A DNA stretch of 42,513 nt from UBA961 sp049426725 (GTDB taxonomy: Bacteria; Bacteroidota; Ignavibacteria; Kapaibacteriales; UBA961). The stretch lies in contig JBMSYN010000019.1 in NCBI GenBank assembly GCA_049426725.1, positions 1-42,513 on the forward strand, in the 5' to 3' direction. Numbering within the stretch: position 1 is the first letter of the stretch; every line of letters begins with the position of its first letter. This document shows positions 1-8,361 of this stretch, in pieces. The notes beneath the pieces were generated by a model. That model saw nothing but the letters and a program-made list of their open reading frames with translations, was not told the DNA's origin and did not search any database. The position numbers were made by a program, and so were the translations under genes.

Positions 1-15
1 GGTCATCTTCTTCTT

Positions 16-49
16 AAGAAGCCTCAATCTAACTCGATTGGGGCTTCTT
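16..49 (+). terminator. Rho-independent-like terminator of an upstream gene
   Basis: A 14-bp inverted repeat (16-29 against 36-49, one G-U pair) encloses a 6-nt loop. The 3' side runs into a short T-containing stretch, but there is no long T tract. It probably ends a plus-strand gene lying before the window. Confidence 0.6.
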
Positions 50-78
50 GCGTTTATGGGGGGGGTACATAACTTTTT

Positions 79-109
79 TTGTAAAATCACATCCTTTCTT
101 TCTATTTTG
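79..109 (+). promoter_or_regulatory. Possible Bacteroidota-type promoter
   Basis: TTG at 79-81 is followed after 21 nt by TATTTTG at 103-109, one base shorter than the TAnnTTTG consensus. It lies about 85 nt before the 232-aa gene. It is a weak candidate only. Confidence 0.3.
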
Positions 110-195
110 CATGTATAATCTTCGGTCATGCTCACCACATGATTCCTAAAATCGGATTCATACTGACCTTTCCACGACTTTTGTCTAGGTGAGTT

Positions 196-894
196 ATGGC
201 TTCTTCGAAAAATCTGCAACCCTTCTACAAGAACTGGTTCTTCTGGGTCATGGTGGCTGTTGCAGTTGGATATTTTGCAACCAGAAATTCTAATAAGCCC
301 GCCCCCACTGTCGATTATATGACAGCTCTAAAAGATAAAGCCTATGCAAAACTCGATAGCGGAATCGTTAGCGATAAATTGCTTAACAAAGAAACGTCAG
401 ATGATGATAAAGAAGAATTGTTTGTTCGCATTCCACTGGATCGATTAAAACCCGGAACTGTTTTGGATTTCGGTAGCAATGATGATACAAATCATCGCAT
501 AACTGTAACTCTTCTTTCAGAAAACTCTGCAGAAGTAACTGTCCATGATGCAATTCCCGTAAAAGGTGACTCCTCAAACTTGCAATCAAAAATAGAAACA
601 GGTACATATTCAATTGCGGTCTTCGAAGGCTCGCAAATTCTTACAGACAATATTGACAATCCTCTCATGCAAAAACCTGCACTCATTCTGGAAAACCTTT
701 CCTATGGTGCAGACAAAGGGCATCCACTTCTCAGTAAAAAATACTGCATCGGGAAATCTAAAAATGTGAATGGTCTTGAATCCCCTGTATTACGAATCTA
801 TCCGTGGTTGGATCCTGTCAACTTCCCCAAAAGCGGACAAGAATTCTCATTCGCAAAACATCAGATTTTGTTTGGTTTAAGCATGAAACGCTAA
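196..894 (+). CDS. Membrane-anchored protein of unknown function (232 aa)
   Basis: I do not recognise the family. The N-terminus has one hydrophobic segment at about residues 13-29 (NWFFWVMVAVAVGYFATR), preceded by a short basic stretch, so the protein is probably anchored in the inner membrane with the remaining 200 residues outside the cytoplasm. The soluble part is rich in beta-prone, polar stretches and has a segment resembling a small beta domain around residues 75-145, but no catalytic motif is visible and there is no T9SS-like tail. The start is supported by an AGGTGAG ribosome-binding sequence just upstream. The gene stands alone and converges on the ABC permease gene, with a 9-bp gap between stops. 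Confidence 0.7.
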   Translation: MASSKNLQPFYKNWFFWVMVAVAVGYFATRNSNKPAPTVDYMTALKDKAYAKLDSGIVSDKLLNKETSDDDKEELFVRIPLDRLKPGTVLDFGSNDDTNHRITVTLLSENSAEVTVHDAIPVKGDSSNLQSKIETGTYSIAVFEGSQILTDNIDNPLMQKPALILENLSYGADKGHPLLSKKYCIGKSKNVNGLESPVLRIYPWLDPVNFPKSGQEFSFAKHQILFGLSMKR

Positions 895-903
895 TCGTAA
901 AAT

Positions 904-2070
904 TCAACGCAAAGCAGATAAAATCGTCATTCTTGCGGCTTTTAATGCTGGGAGAAATCCACCTACGAATCCCATCACAAGAGAAAAGATGAGCGCGCCG
1001 CTTATCACGGAACTCGTCATGGAAAAACTGAATGATAATTCAGTGAATGATCCAAAATTTAGTGTTGAGATACTAAAAAATTGCAATAGGGAAGCAATCG
1101 CAATTCCCAATACTCCTCCCAACAATGATGTCACAATCGATTCAGTCAAAAATGCAATCAAGATTGATGTCCGTCCAAATCCCAATGCCCTCAATGTACC
1201 AATCTCTGTTGTGCGATTTGCAACTGCTGCATACATTGTTATCATCGCTCCGATCATCGCACCAACACTGAAAATAACTGTGATGGTAATTCCCAAAATC
1301 TGAATGAACATTCTCATCGCTTCTGATTGCTTCTCAAAATATCTTCGTTCATTCTCTGGTTCATATTGATTTAATCGTTTGTCACCGGCAAACAACATCT
1401 TCATTGCCTCAATATTGGCATCAGATGTTTTTCTAAATGTCAATGTTGAAAAGGCATCACGATTGAATGCCTGTTGCAATTGACGAACATCACACCATAA
1501 TTCAGATTCAAATCCTGATTTTTCCGCTTCCATCTCACCAACAATAGTCCAATCATCTCCACCAAATTTTATCTTGTCTCCAATGTCAATGTCATCAAAT
1601 GTCTTTAGCAATGCCGTTCCAACAATCAATTCTCTTGATCCAAATGTGAACATCCTGCCTTTCACAATTGTTATTTTATTTCGAATATTCAATGCTGTTT
1701 CCGATACTCCCCTTACAGCCAAATTACTTACCCCGCCGTCTTTCTTTGGTGCATTTATTACCGTCACTCCATCATAGGTCATCAATGCATTGCCCTTTTC
1801 ATCCTTCTGCACGAATTGCAATGTGGAAATCAAATCAGCAGCACCTCGATCTATAATGCTCGTAATCTCTCCTGTTGAAGATTTTCGGGTAATCACCACA
1901 TTGTCTTCAGACCCCGTTGTTGCAAGAGTCTTGCGAATTCCATCAGCCATCATCAAAACTGCAGCAAACACAAATACAACAAGTGCAATACCACCTATTG
2001 TAATTCCGGCAGTGAGCTTTCTTGCAATAAAATTCTTGAGGATATAGTAAAATGGAATATTCATGTTCAT
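904..2070 (-). CDS. ABC transporter permease, MacB/FtsX type (second permease)
   Basis: This is an integral membrane subunit of a MacB/LolCE-like exporter. It has an N-terminal membrane segment (about residues 16-42), a large periplasmic MacB-PCD-like domain (about 45-255) and three C-terminal membrane helices with the FtsX-type signature around TTEIGTLRALGFGR. The length (388 aa) is normal for a split permease without a fused ATPase. Its start overlaps the stop of the preceding permease gene (ATGA), so the two are probably translated together and form a heterodimer. It is the last gene of the adaptor-ATPase-permease-permease set. The substrate is unknown; family members export lipoproteins, peptides or small molecules. 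Confidence 0.88.
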   Translation of the reverse strand: MNMNIPFYYILKNFIARKLTAGITIGGIALVVFVFAAVLMMADGIRKTLATTGSEDNVVITRKSSTGEITSIIDRGAADLISTLQFVQKDEKGNALMTYDGVTVINAPKKDGGVSNLAVRGVSETALNIRNKITIVKGRMFTFGSRELIVGTALLKTFDDIDIGDKIKFGGDDWTIVGEMEAEKSGFESELWCDVRQLQQAFNRDAFSTLTFRKTSDANIEAMKMLFAGDKRLNQYEPENERRYFEKQSEAMRMFIQILGITITVIFSVGAMIGAMITMYAAVANRTTEIGTLRALGFGRTSILIAFLTESIVTSLLGGVLGIAIASLLQFFSISTLNFGSFTELSFSFSMTSSVISGALIFSLVMGFVGGFLPALKAARMTILSALR

Positions 2071-3227
2071 CCTGTGAAACGAAGTCCGTCAACTATGCGC
2101 ATGGTAAGTGCTCTGTACAATGGTATGATGGCAGCGATTACTCCAACAATCAATGCTGAAGAACCCGCTAATACATATGTGGAGGGCTCGATGATGAATA
2201 CAGGGAACCAACCTCGTGGTAGCAATGCTTCAAAACCTTGCACTATGGGAATCAGCAAAGCAATGCCAATTCCGGCTCCGAGAAAAGAAATCGTCAATGC
2301 TTCACCCGCAATGAATGCAAATAAATGTCCACCCGTAAAACCAAGGGATTTCAATACCGCATATTCTCTTGTGCGCTCTCTTGATGTCATGATCATTGTA
2401 TTGCACAAAACCAACAAAATGATTCCAATAATCAGATATGACATCACATTGATTGCACCTATGATTGCACCCGATGAAGAAACAAAACCTTGCTGAAATT
2501 GACCTTCGGTTTCTGTCTTGGTTTCAGCTGCAGAATTGTTAAACAATTGATCAATCTTTTGAGAAATTTCTGCAGACTTCGATGCGTCTGCAATTTTCAC
2601 TACATAATATCCTACTTGATCCGCCCTGGTTGCATCATCCTGCTTCATGCGTTCATTGAGATATTCCCAATGAAAAAACATTTGTGTTGCATCATCTGTT
2701 TTGGATCGCGGCGTGTAAATTCCTCTCACGGTAAATTGCCATGAACCCGGATAAATATCTCCTTCCATATTCATGACATCTCCAATCTTCAAACCATATC
2801 GCTTTGCTGTTTCAATTCCCACAATGCAAGAACTCCTATCTGAAGTGAAAGCATTGATTTCCGATGATGTCAATTTATATTCAGGATATAATGTGAAAAT
2901 CGTTTCTGGATCACATGCCTGTCTTGCAAAAAATTGATCTTTGTCAATATAGGTTCCACCAAACCAATTCAACCACGAAACAGTATTCACTCCTGGAATG
3001 CCGGCGATTTTTTCTTTATATGCATAAGGTAGTGGAAAGATGAAAGAAACTGCTTGTCGTACAATCAATCGATTTGGAGAAGATGCCGCGACACCCGCAT
3101 TCCATGCAGTAACAACGGTACGCAACATCCCAAATGCAATAACCGCAACTGAAATACCGACAATCGTGAGTAAAACTCGCAATGTATGCCGGAATGAATT
3201 CTTGATGATGAGATTTGTCATGCTCAT
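2067..3227 (-). CDS. ABC transporter permease, MacB/FtsX type (first permease)
   Basis: This 386-aa protein has the same architecture as its downstream neighbour: a membrane helix at about residues 13-35, a periplasmic domain to about residue 250, then three helices. The FtsX hallmark is the segment RTREYAVLKSLGFTGGHLFA between the first and second C-terminal helices. It overlaps the ATPase gene upstream and the second permease gene downstream by 4 nt each, which is typical translational coupling. Two different permeases suggest a heterodimeric membrane part served by the single ATPase at 3224-3910. Confidence 0.88.
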   Translation of the reverse strand: MSMTNLIIKNSFRHTLRVLLTIVGISVAVIAFGMLRTVVTAWNAGVAASSPNRLIVRQAVSFIFPLPYAYKEKIAGIPGVNTVSWLNWFGGTYIDKDQFFARQACDPETIFTLYPEYKLTSSEINAFTSDRSSCIVGIETAKRYGLKIGDVMNMEGDIYPGSWQFTVRGIYTPRSKTDDATQMFFHWEYLNERMKQDDATRADQVGYYVVKIADASKSAEISQKIDQLFNNSAAETKTETEGQFQQGFVSSSGAIIGAINVMSYLIIGIILLVLCNTMIMTSRERTREYAVLKSLGFTGGHLFAFIAGEALTISFLGAGIGIALLIPIVQGFEALLPRGWFPVFIIEPSTYVLAGSSALIVGVIAAIIPLYRALTMRIVDGLRFTG

Positions 3228-3910
3228 GAATGCGCCTGCGGAATAAGATCACCTTTTTCCAAGTGATGAACTATATGGGCACGATTCGCTGCCTGAGGAT
3301 CATGCGTCACCATCACGATTGTCTTGCCAAATTCTTTATTCAATCTCTCGAGCAATGTCAAAATCTCTTCAGCTGAAACGCGATCAAGATCACCCGTCGG
3401 TTCATCTGCGACGAAGATATCAGGATCAGATGCAATTGCTCGAGCTATGGCAACGCGCTGCTCTTGTCCACCGGACAATTGCTTTGGATAATGGTCCATG
3501 CGATCAGCGAGTCCAACCACACTCAAAGCCAATTCAACTTGCTTTCTTCTTTCCGATTTGCTGAGTGGTGTTAGCATGAGCGGCAATTCCACATTTTCAA
3601 ATGCAGTGAGTACCGGTATCAGATTGTAAAACTGAAAAATAAATCCAATATGTCGCGAGCGCCATTTTGCAAGTTCGGTTTCACTCAGCTCACCAATATT
3701 GGTATTAGCAATTCTGACTTCTCCATTCGTGGGTCTATCAATACCTGCAATGATATTTAAGAGCGTTGTCTTTCCTGATCCCGATGGTCCCATCAACGCA
3801 ACAAAATCTCCTTGTTCAATATCTATGGATACATCATTCAATACAGTGATTTCTTGCTTGTCGCGCTTATATGTTTTTGTGAGATGCGATATGGTAATGA
3901 TTGCAGACAT
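3224..3910 (-). CDS. ABC transporter ATP-binding protein, MacB/LolD family
   Basis: This 228-aa protein is a complete ABC ATPase. Walker A is GPSGSGKTT (residues 41-49), the signature motif is LSGGQ (145-149), Walker B ends in DEP (169-171) and the switch histidine is in VTHD near residue 202. The sequence is of the LolD/MacB subtype, which energises FtsX-like permeases for mechanical transmission across the periplasm. It lies 2 nt after the adaptor gene and overlaps the first permease gene, so all four parts form one operon. Confidence 0.93.
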   Translation of the reverse strand: MSAIITISHLTKTYKRDKQEITVLNDVSIDIEQGDFVALMGPSGSGKTTLLNIIAGIDRPTNGEVRIANTNIGELSETELAKWRSRHIGFIFQFYNLIPVLTAFENVELPLMLTPLSKSERRKQVELALSVVGLADRMDHYPKQLSGGQEQRVAIARAIASDPDIFVADEPTGDLDRVSAEEILTLLERLNKEFGKTIVMVTHDPQAANRAHIVHHLEKGDLIPQAHS

Positions 3911-3912
3911 GC

Positions 3913-5130
3913 TTATTCCTTCTCAAGTTCTATGGATGTTCCATTGGAAATCTTTTCCAACCCGGAAATGATGAGCGACGCTCCGGGTGACAAGCCGGAT
4001 ACAACTTCATAATAATCGCCAAATGTTTTTCCTGTTTGTATGGTCACCTCTTTTGCCTTTGAGCCAGGTCCAATTATGAATGCGATCACCTTACCATTAA
4101 CATTTAACACCGCGTTTTTTGGTATGAGAATTTTTGGTGCTTCTTTCGGACCCTTCTCAGTTTCCATTCGCAAAAAATTTACTTTTGCAGCCATTTCCGG
4201 AAGCACGCGTTCATCCAAATCAGAAAAACGAATCTTTACTTTAACTGTTCCTTTTCCTCTGTCTGCTGTTGGAATAATTTTGCTTACAATTCCAGCATAT
4301 TTTTTATCTGCAATTGCACTGACAGAAATTTCCACGGGTTGATCTTGTGATATCTTGGAAAGAGAGGATTCAGATACATCCGCTTCTACTTCAAGTGATG
4401 ACATATCGGCTAAAGTCACAACTGCACCTCTTGCTCCTGCAGCCGCACCCAATGCGGTGATTACCTCGCCAACATTTGCATTTTTTGTAAGTACTGTTCC
4501 GTCAAAAGGAGCGCGAATGACTGTATTTTCAACTTGCACTTGGGCAGCCCGAATCGCAGATTCTTGTGCTTTCATTTGCGCTTGAGCAGATCGAATCTGT
4601 GCTTGAGCTCTTTGCCATCTGAATTGAGTAATGTCCAATTCAGCTTGAGTGCCGGCACCACCCGAAATCAAAGCTTTTTGTCGAAGATATGCAGCATTTG
4701 CATCATCATATTCCGCTTGAGCATTTGCAAGTGATGCTTTGATCACTTCCATTTGCGCTTTTTGTTGAGAAAGAAATGCTTGCACATCATTGCTTTCAAT
4801 TCTGCCAATCACATTTCCTGACTTTACTTTATCACCTTCAATCACATATAATGCTTCAAGTCTTCCGGTGGCTTTTGAAGAAATGGCAGCTTTAACCTGA
4901 GCCACAACATATCCTTGACCCGTCAGGATTGCATCTTGTCCGGAAAGAGATGATGCAGTGATTGTCAGTGTTTTTACTTGTACGGAGGAGTCTGAAAACA
5001 CCAAATACCCAATGATTGACAATATGATTGCCAAAATGATGATATACAGCGTTTTCTTGGATGAAGACTTTTTTCCATCACGATCAATTTTGAGTGATGA
5101 CAGATCTGCCTTGGAAGCTTGTTGATTCAT
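3913..5130 (-). CDS. Periplasmic adaptor (membrane fusion) protein, MacA/HlyD-like
   Basis: This 405-aa protein has a cytoplasmic N-tail, one membrane helix at about residues 28-46 and then the membrane-fusion fold: a first lipoyl half-motif, an alpha-helical hairpin rich in Ala, Gln and Lys (about 110-195), the second lipoyl half-motif (VIRAPFDGTVL, about 205) and beta-barrel plus membrane-proximal domains. It should link the inner-membrane ABC permeases to an outer-membrane exit duct. No TolC-like gene is in the window, so the duct would have to be encoded elsewhere. It is the first gene of the exporter operon and follows mreD by 28 nt. Confidence 0.88.
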   Translation of the reverse strand: MNQQASKADLSSLKIDRDGKKSSSKKTLYIIILAIILSIIGYLVFSDSSVQVKTLTITASSLSGQDAILTGQGYVVAQVKAAISSKATGRLEALYVIEGDKVKSGNVIGRIESNDVQAFLSQQKAQMEVIKASLANAQAEYDDANAAYLRQKALISGGAGTQAELDITQFRWQRAQAQIRSAQAQMKAQESAIRAAQVQVENTVIRAPFDGTVLTKNANVGEVITALGAAAGARGAVVTLADMSSLEVEADVSESSLSKISQDQPVEISVSAIADKKYAGIVSKIIPTADRGKGTVKVKIRFSDLDERVLPEMAAKVNFLRMETEKGPKEAPKILIPKNAVLNVNGKVIAFIIGPGSKAKEVTIQTGKTFGDYYEVVSGLSPGASLIISGLEKISNGTSIELEKE

Positions 5131-5158
5131 AATCTAAGTTTTGATTTGTGAATGTGTT

Positions 5159-5686
5159 CTAATTCTGAACATTTCGAGATTTCACAAGCATCGGGAATAA
5201 TGCCGCGACAGTTGTATAGAGGGTTGAGGCAATACCATAACGGAAGAAAAAATTCCAGAAAGTCATTTCCGTTGGGCGTATATAGAAAAAGAAATAAATC
5301 AGATTATGAACAAAAGAAGAAGCCAGAATTGCAAGAATGAAATATAAACTGCCAAGAGTATATTCATTGTTTTTTTCTTTGTAGAAAAACCCTGCGGTGA
5401 AACCGGCAAAGGTTTTTGCAAGGGCATTGGTGCCAATCACATCATAAGACACCAAATCAAATAATAATCCACATAAGAAACCTGCCAGGATTCCTGTGAA
5501 TTGTCCTTCACGCAATGCAATCCACACCACAAGTATCGTAAGCAAATCAGGTGTGATGCCACTCACTGAAATCAAATTGAGTGCAATCACATGAGCCAAA
5601 GCTAGCAAAAGTGCAGTTATGCCATAGATTACATAGCGCAAATTATACCATGATTGAGCAACACTTCTTTCTTGAAATTCAGTCAT
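5159..5686 (-). CDS. mreD: Rod shape-determining protein MreD
   Basis: This 175-aa polytopic membrane protein has about five hydrophobic segments and the pattern expected for MreD: an early segment with ITPDLLTILVVWIAL, then GFLCGLLFDLVS, then a C-terminal pair of helices. MreD is part of the elongasome that positions peptidoglycan synthesis. It starts 1 nt after the mreC stop, which supports the call, since MreD alone is poorly conserved. No mreB is present in the window. Confidence 0.85.
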   Translation of the reverse strand: MTEFQERSVAQSWYNLRYVIYGITALLLALAHVIALNLISVSGITPDLLTILVVWIALREGQFTGILAGFLCGLLFDLVSYDVIGTNALAKTFAGFTAGFFYKEKNNEYTLGSLYFILAILASSFVHNLIYFFFYIRPTEMTFWNFFFRYGIASTLYTTVAALFPMLVKSRNVQN

Positions 5687-5687
5687 T

Positions 5688-6551
5688 TCATCTTGCCTTT
5701 ATTTGAGGAATCATGGGTTTGCCCAATTTATTATTGTCTCTTTCAAGCAATATTCTTTCTGGATTGGGCAATAATTTCATCACGAACACTTGTTCCAAAG
5801 TAAGAAAGTTCAGTGATGGCTTCACAAGAATTTTTCGAAAAAGAGAAGTTCCATCATCTCTTGTTTCCATCACTGTGCCGATTTTGATATTTGCAGGATA
5901 TCTATTGGAATAACTTGAAGTAATCACCTCGTCACCAACCTGCACATCATACGATTTAGGAATATTCTTCATCGTCAATGCATCTTCGCCATCCCAAATG
6001 AGTATTCCGTCTATTCGCGAGCGTTGAATTTTTCCGGCAATTCTGCTTTCTCGATTTATCAGCAATCGAATAACCGAATATCCATCGCTGGTACCAACAA
6101 CAAGTCCAACCAATCCGGCATCTGTGACAACCGGCATTCCAACTTCGACACCATCCTTTTTGCCACGATTGATTGTTGCATAATTACGCGCTTCAGTTGT
6201 TGTTTTTCCTACGATGTCGGCGGTTATGAGCGGAGTGGTAGAAGCTTTCTTAAACTCAAGCATTTTCCGAAGTTTTGCATTTTCTATGATTGATTGTCTA
6301 ATCTTTGCTCTTTCATCACTCAATTGCAAATTGAGTTCACGCAAAGCGGCATTTTCATTCTTCAATGCAATTGGATTTGGAATCCATGAAAAAGCACTTT
6401 GCATCCAACCAATGCCACCTACCACGATGGATCTATATCCTCCCAAATCAGTGGTATTACCAAGATTCATCATGATAAATGATACAATCGTAAGGGCGCT
6501 CAGGGCGGAGTATTCTTTAAATCTGTATAGAAATTCAAGCAGTCTTTGCAT
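5688..6551 (-). CDS. mreC: Rod shape-determining protein MreC
   Basis: This 287-aa protein has an N-terminal membrane helix (about residues 18-32), a coiled-coil stretch (about 60-95, ALRELNLQLSDERAKIRQS) and a C-terminal double beta-barrel domain typical of MreC, including GKKDGVEVGMPVV and DAGLVGLV. MreC is a periplasmic scaffold that links MreB and MreD to penicillin-binding proteins. The gene is paired with mreD, but the gene directly upstream is the nuclease fusion rather than mreB, so mreB must lie elsewhere or be absent. Confidence 0.92.
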   Translation of the reverse strand: MQRLLEFLYRFKEYSALSALTIVSFIMMNLGNTTDLGGYRSIVVGGIGWMQSAFSWIPNPIALKNENAALRELNLQLSDERAKIRQSIIENAKLRKMLEFKKASTTPLITADIVGKTTTEARNYATINRGKKDGVEVGMPVVTDAGLVGLVVGTSDGYSVIRLLINRESRIAGKIQRSRIDGILIWDGEDALTMKNIPKSYDVQVGDEVITSSYSNRYPANIKIGTVMETRDDGTSLFRKILVKPSLNFLTLEQVFVMKLLPNPERILLERDNNKLGKPMIPQIKAR

Positions 6552-6562
6552 GATTGCTCTTT

Positions 6563-8317
6563 TCAGACATCAATGGAACAAGACAATTGACTGTATTCAT
6601 TTGGCATATCAATGACCTCTGCATGAGTATTGCGTATTGCCTTTGAAAACTCATTCTTCAATGCTTCAACTGAACGATGTTCAACATAGAGTATCGTTGC
6701 ATGTGAAGCATGTTTGTGAATCCATGAGGTGATGATTTGAATTTCATCGATTTCCAATGGATCCATCCGCTCGACTATGTCATTCACCGGACCACTATCC
6801 GATGCATAATATAACTCTTCCATCATGAGATGAAATCTGGAGAGATCTGATTTTCTTCCGATGATTTCTTGATGTGCTAATTTGCCTGCTCTTATGAAAA
6901 ATACTTCGACAGTCTTTTCTCGAGCATTCGCATCCAAAATGATGATTGTATTATTATGAGTGACTGATGTGGAAACTTCAGCTCTACGATCGAATAATCT
7001 GCGAAGTTCTGTCAATCGATTGCGCAACATCGCCGCATTCTCAAAACGCAATGCCTCGGCTTCGAGATTCATCTCTTCTTCCATGCGCTCAAGCAAACCG
7101 CCGCTGGAACCACTCAGAAAATGTCTGGCTCTCGCAACTTCATGCAAATATTCTTCCTGTGATTGTAGCATCGCACAAGGTGCACCACATCTTTTAATTT
7201 GATGATAAAAGCATGGCTGCTTTTCTATTGATGGCTTGAGTATTTCCGTGCATTGTCTCAAACCAAATGATTTGTACACTGTCTCAACAACCTCACGAGC
7301 AAGCGTTCCGCTTCTGAATGGTCCAAAATATTCTGCTCCATCATTGCTTATTGTAGAAGACCATTCCAATCGTGGAAAATCATCATTGACATTCAATCGC
7401 AAAAAAGGAAATCGGCGCATTTTCTTGCTTGCGGTATTGAATTGTGGCTTTATGCGCTTGATCTCTTTGGATTCCATGAGCAATGCCGCAAGTTCGGTGC
7501 CTGTCACTTCATGGTGAATTGCATGCACTTGCTTGACCATGCGTGCAATTTTCTGCGGATGCTGTGCACCTGCTTGAAAATATGTGCGAACACGCTCGCG
7601 TAAATTTTTTGCCTTTCCGATATAGAGTATGTTCTGATCTTTGTCCAACATGCGATAAATCCCCGGCTCTTCAGGTAATGTGGCAAGTGTGGATTCCACT
7701 CTTTTGATTGCCGCCGGAGGAGTATGAAACTGCTCAATGCGCTTATTTTGAAATCGTAATAATTCATCGGTTGTTTCGATGTCATATTCGCTTTCAAGCA
7801 TTTCTAAAAACTGCAACAGAAACTGTGCCGTTGCCTTTGCATCACCAAGTGCTCGATGTCGATCTTTAATGTGAATGCCAAAATGTGAGGCTACAGCTCC
7901 AACGTTTTTTTTGAGAGCTTTTGGTAAAATCCTTCTTGCCAATTTACAGGTACACAATTGGGGAATGATAGGAATGGATAAATTCAATCTTCGAAGCGAT
8001 CGTTGAATGAAATTCCAATCGAAGCTAACATTGTGTGCCGCAAAAATAGCTCCCGGCATTGCAAGAATCTCAGAAACGGTTGGCATGATGTCTTCAGCAC
8101 GCGCACCATTTGCGGCCATTGCATTACTGATGCCCGTCATTTGTTCGATAAATGGCGGTATGAATTGATGTGGATTGATCAGTTCAGAAAATTCTTTGAC
8201 GATTTCTCCGCCTTGAATCACCACACATGCAATTTCCATGATGCGATGATCCTCGGCATCGTGACCTGTTGTTTCAACATCCACGACTATGATCGGCACT
8301 TCCCAAAATGATTTCAT
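6563..8317 (-). CDS. DEDDh exonuclease / GIY-YIG (UvrC-like) endonuclease fusion
   Basis: This 584-aa protein joins two nucleases. Residues 1-190 are a DnaQ-type 3'-5' exonuclease with Exo I (VDVETTGHDAEDHRIMEIA), Exo II (AHNVSFDWNFI) and Exo III (HRALGDAKAT). Residues about 213-300 are a GIY-YIG domain (EEPGIYRM, NILYIGKAKNLRERV, then ESKEIKRIKPQFN) as in the N-half of UvrC and in Cho. A UVR-like helix (FENAAMLRNRLTELRR) follows at about 410-440, and the rest matches the middle region of UvrC. The C-terminal UvrC RNase H-like nuclease and HhH domains are not apparent. Similar fusions occur in actinobacteria and Bacteroidota. A role in repair is inferred. The gene lies 11 nt before mreC on the same strand. 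Confidence 0.88.
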   Translation of the reverse strand: MKSFWEVPIIVVDVETTGHDAEDHRIMEIACVVIQGGEIVKEFSELINPHQFIPPFIEQMTGISNAMAANGARAEDIMPTVSEILAMPGAIFAAHNVSFDWNFIQRSLRRLNLSIPIIPQLCTCKLARRILPKALKKNVGAVASHFGIHIKDRHRALGDAKATAQFLLQFLEMLESEYDIETTDELLRFQNKRIEQFHTPPAAIKRVESTLATLPEEPGIYRMLDKDQNILYIGKAKNLRERVRTYFQAGAQHPQKIARMVKQVHAIHHEVTGTELAALLMESKEIKRIKPQFNTASKKMRRFPFLRLNVNDDFPRLEWSSTISNDGAEYFGPFRSGTLAREVVETVYKSFGLRQCTEILKPSIEKQPCFYHQIKRCGAPCAMLQSQEEYLHEVARARHFLSGSSGGLLERMEEEMNLEAEALRFENAAMLRNRLTELRRLFDRRAEVSTSVTHNNTIIILDANAREKTVEVFFIRAGKLAHQEIIGRKSDLSRFHLMMEELYYASDSGPVNDIVERMDPLEIDEIQIITSWIHKHASHATILYVEHRSVEALKNEFSKAIRNTHAEVIDMPNEYSQLSCSIDV

Positions 8318-8361
8318 GCTGACTGTTCTTTCCGGGGAAATCCCCGTAATTCATATCTTCA

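Noticed and set aside
8333..8346. Short palindrome CGGGGAAATCCCCG near the start of the nuclease gene.
   Set aside because: The stem is 5-6 bp with a tiny loop and no T tract, so it gives no support for a terminator or an operator.
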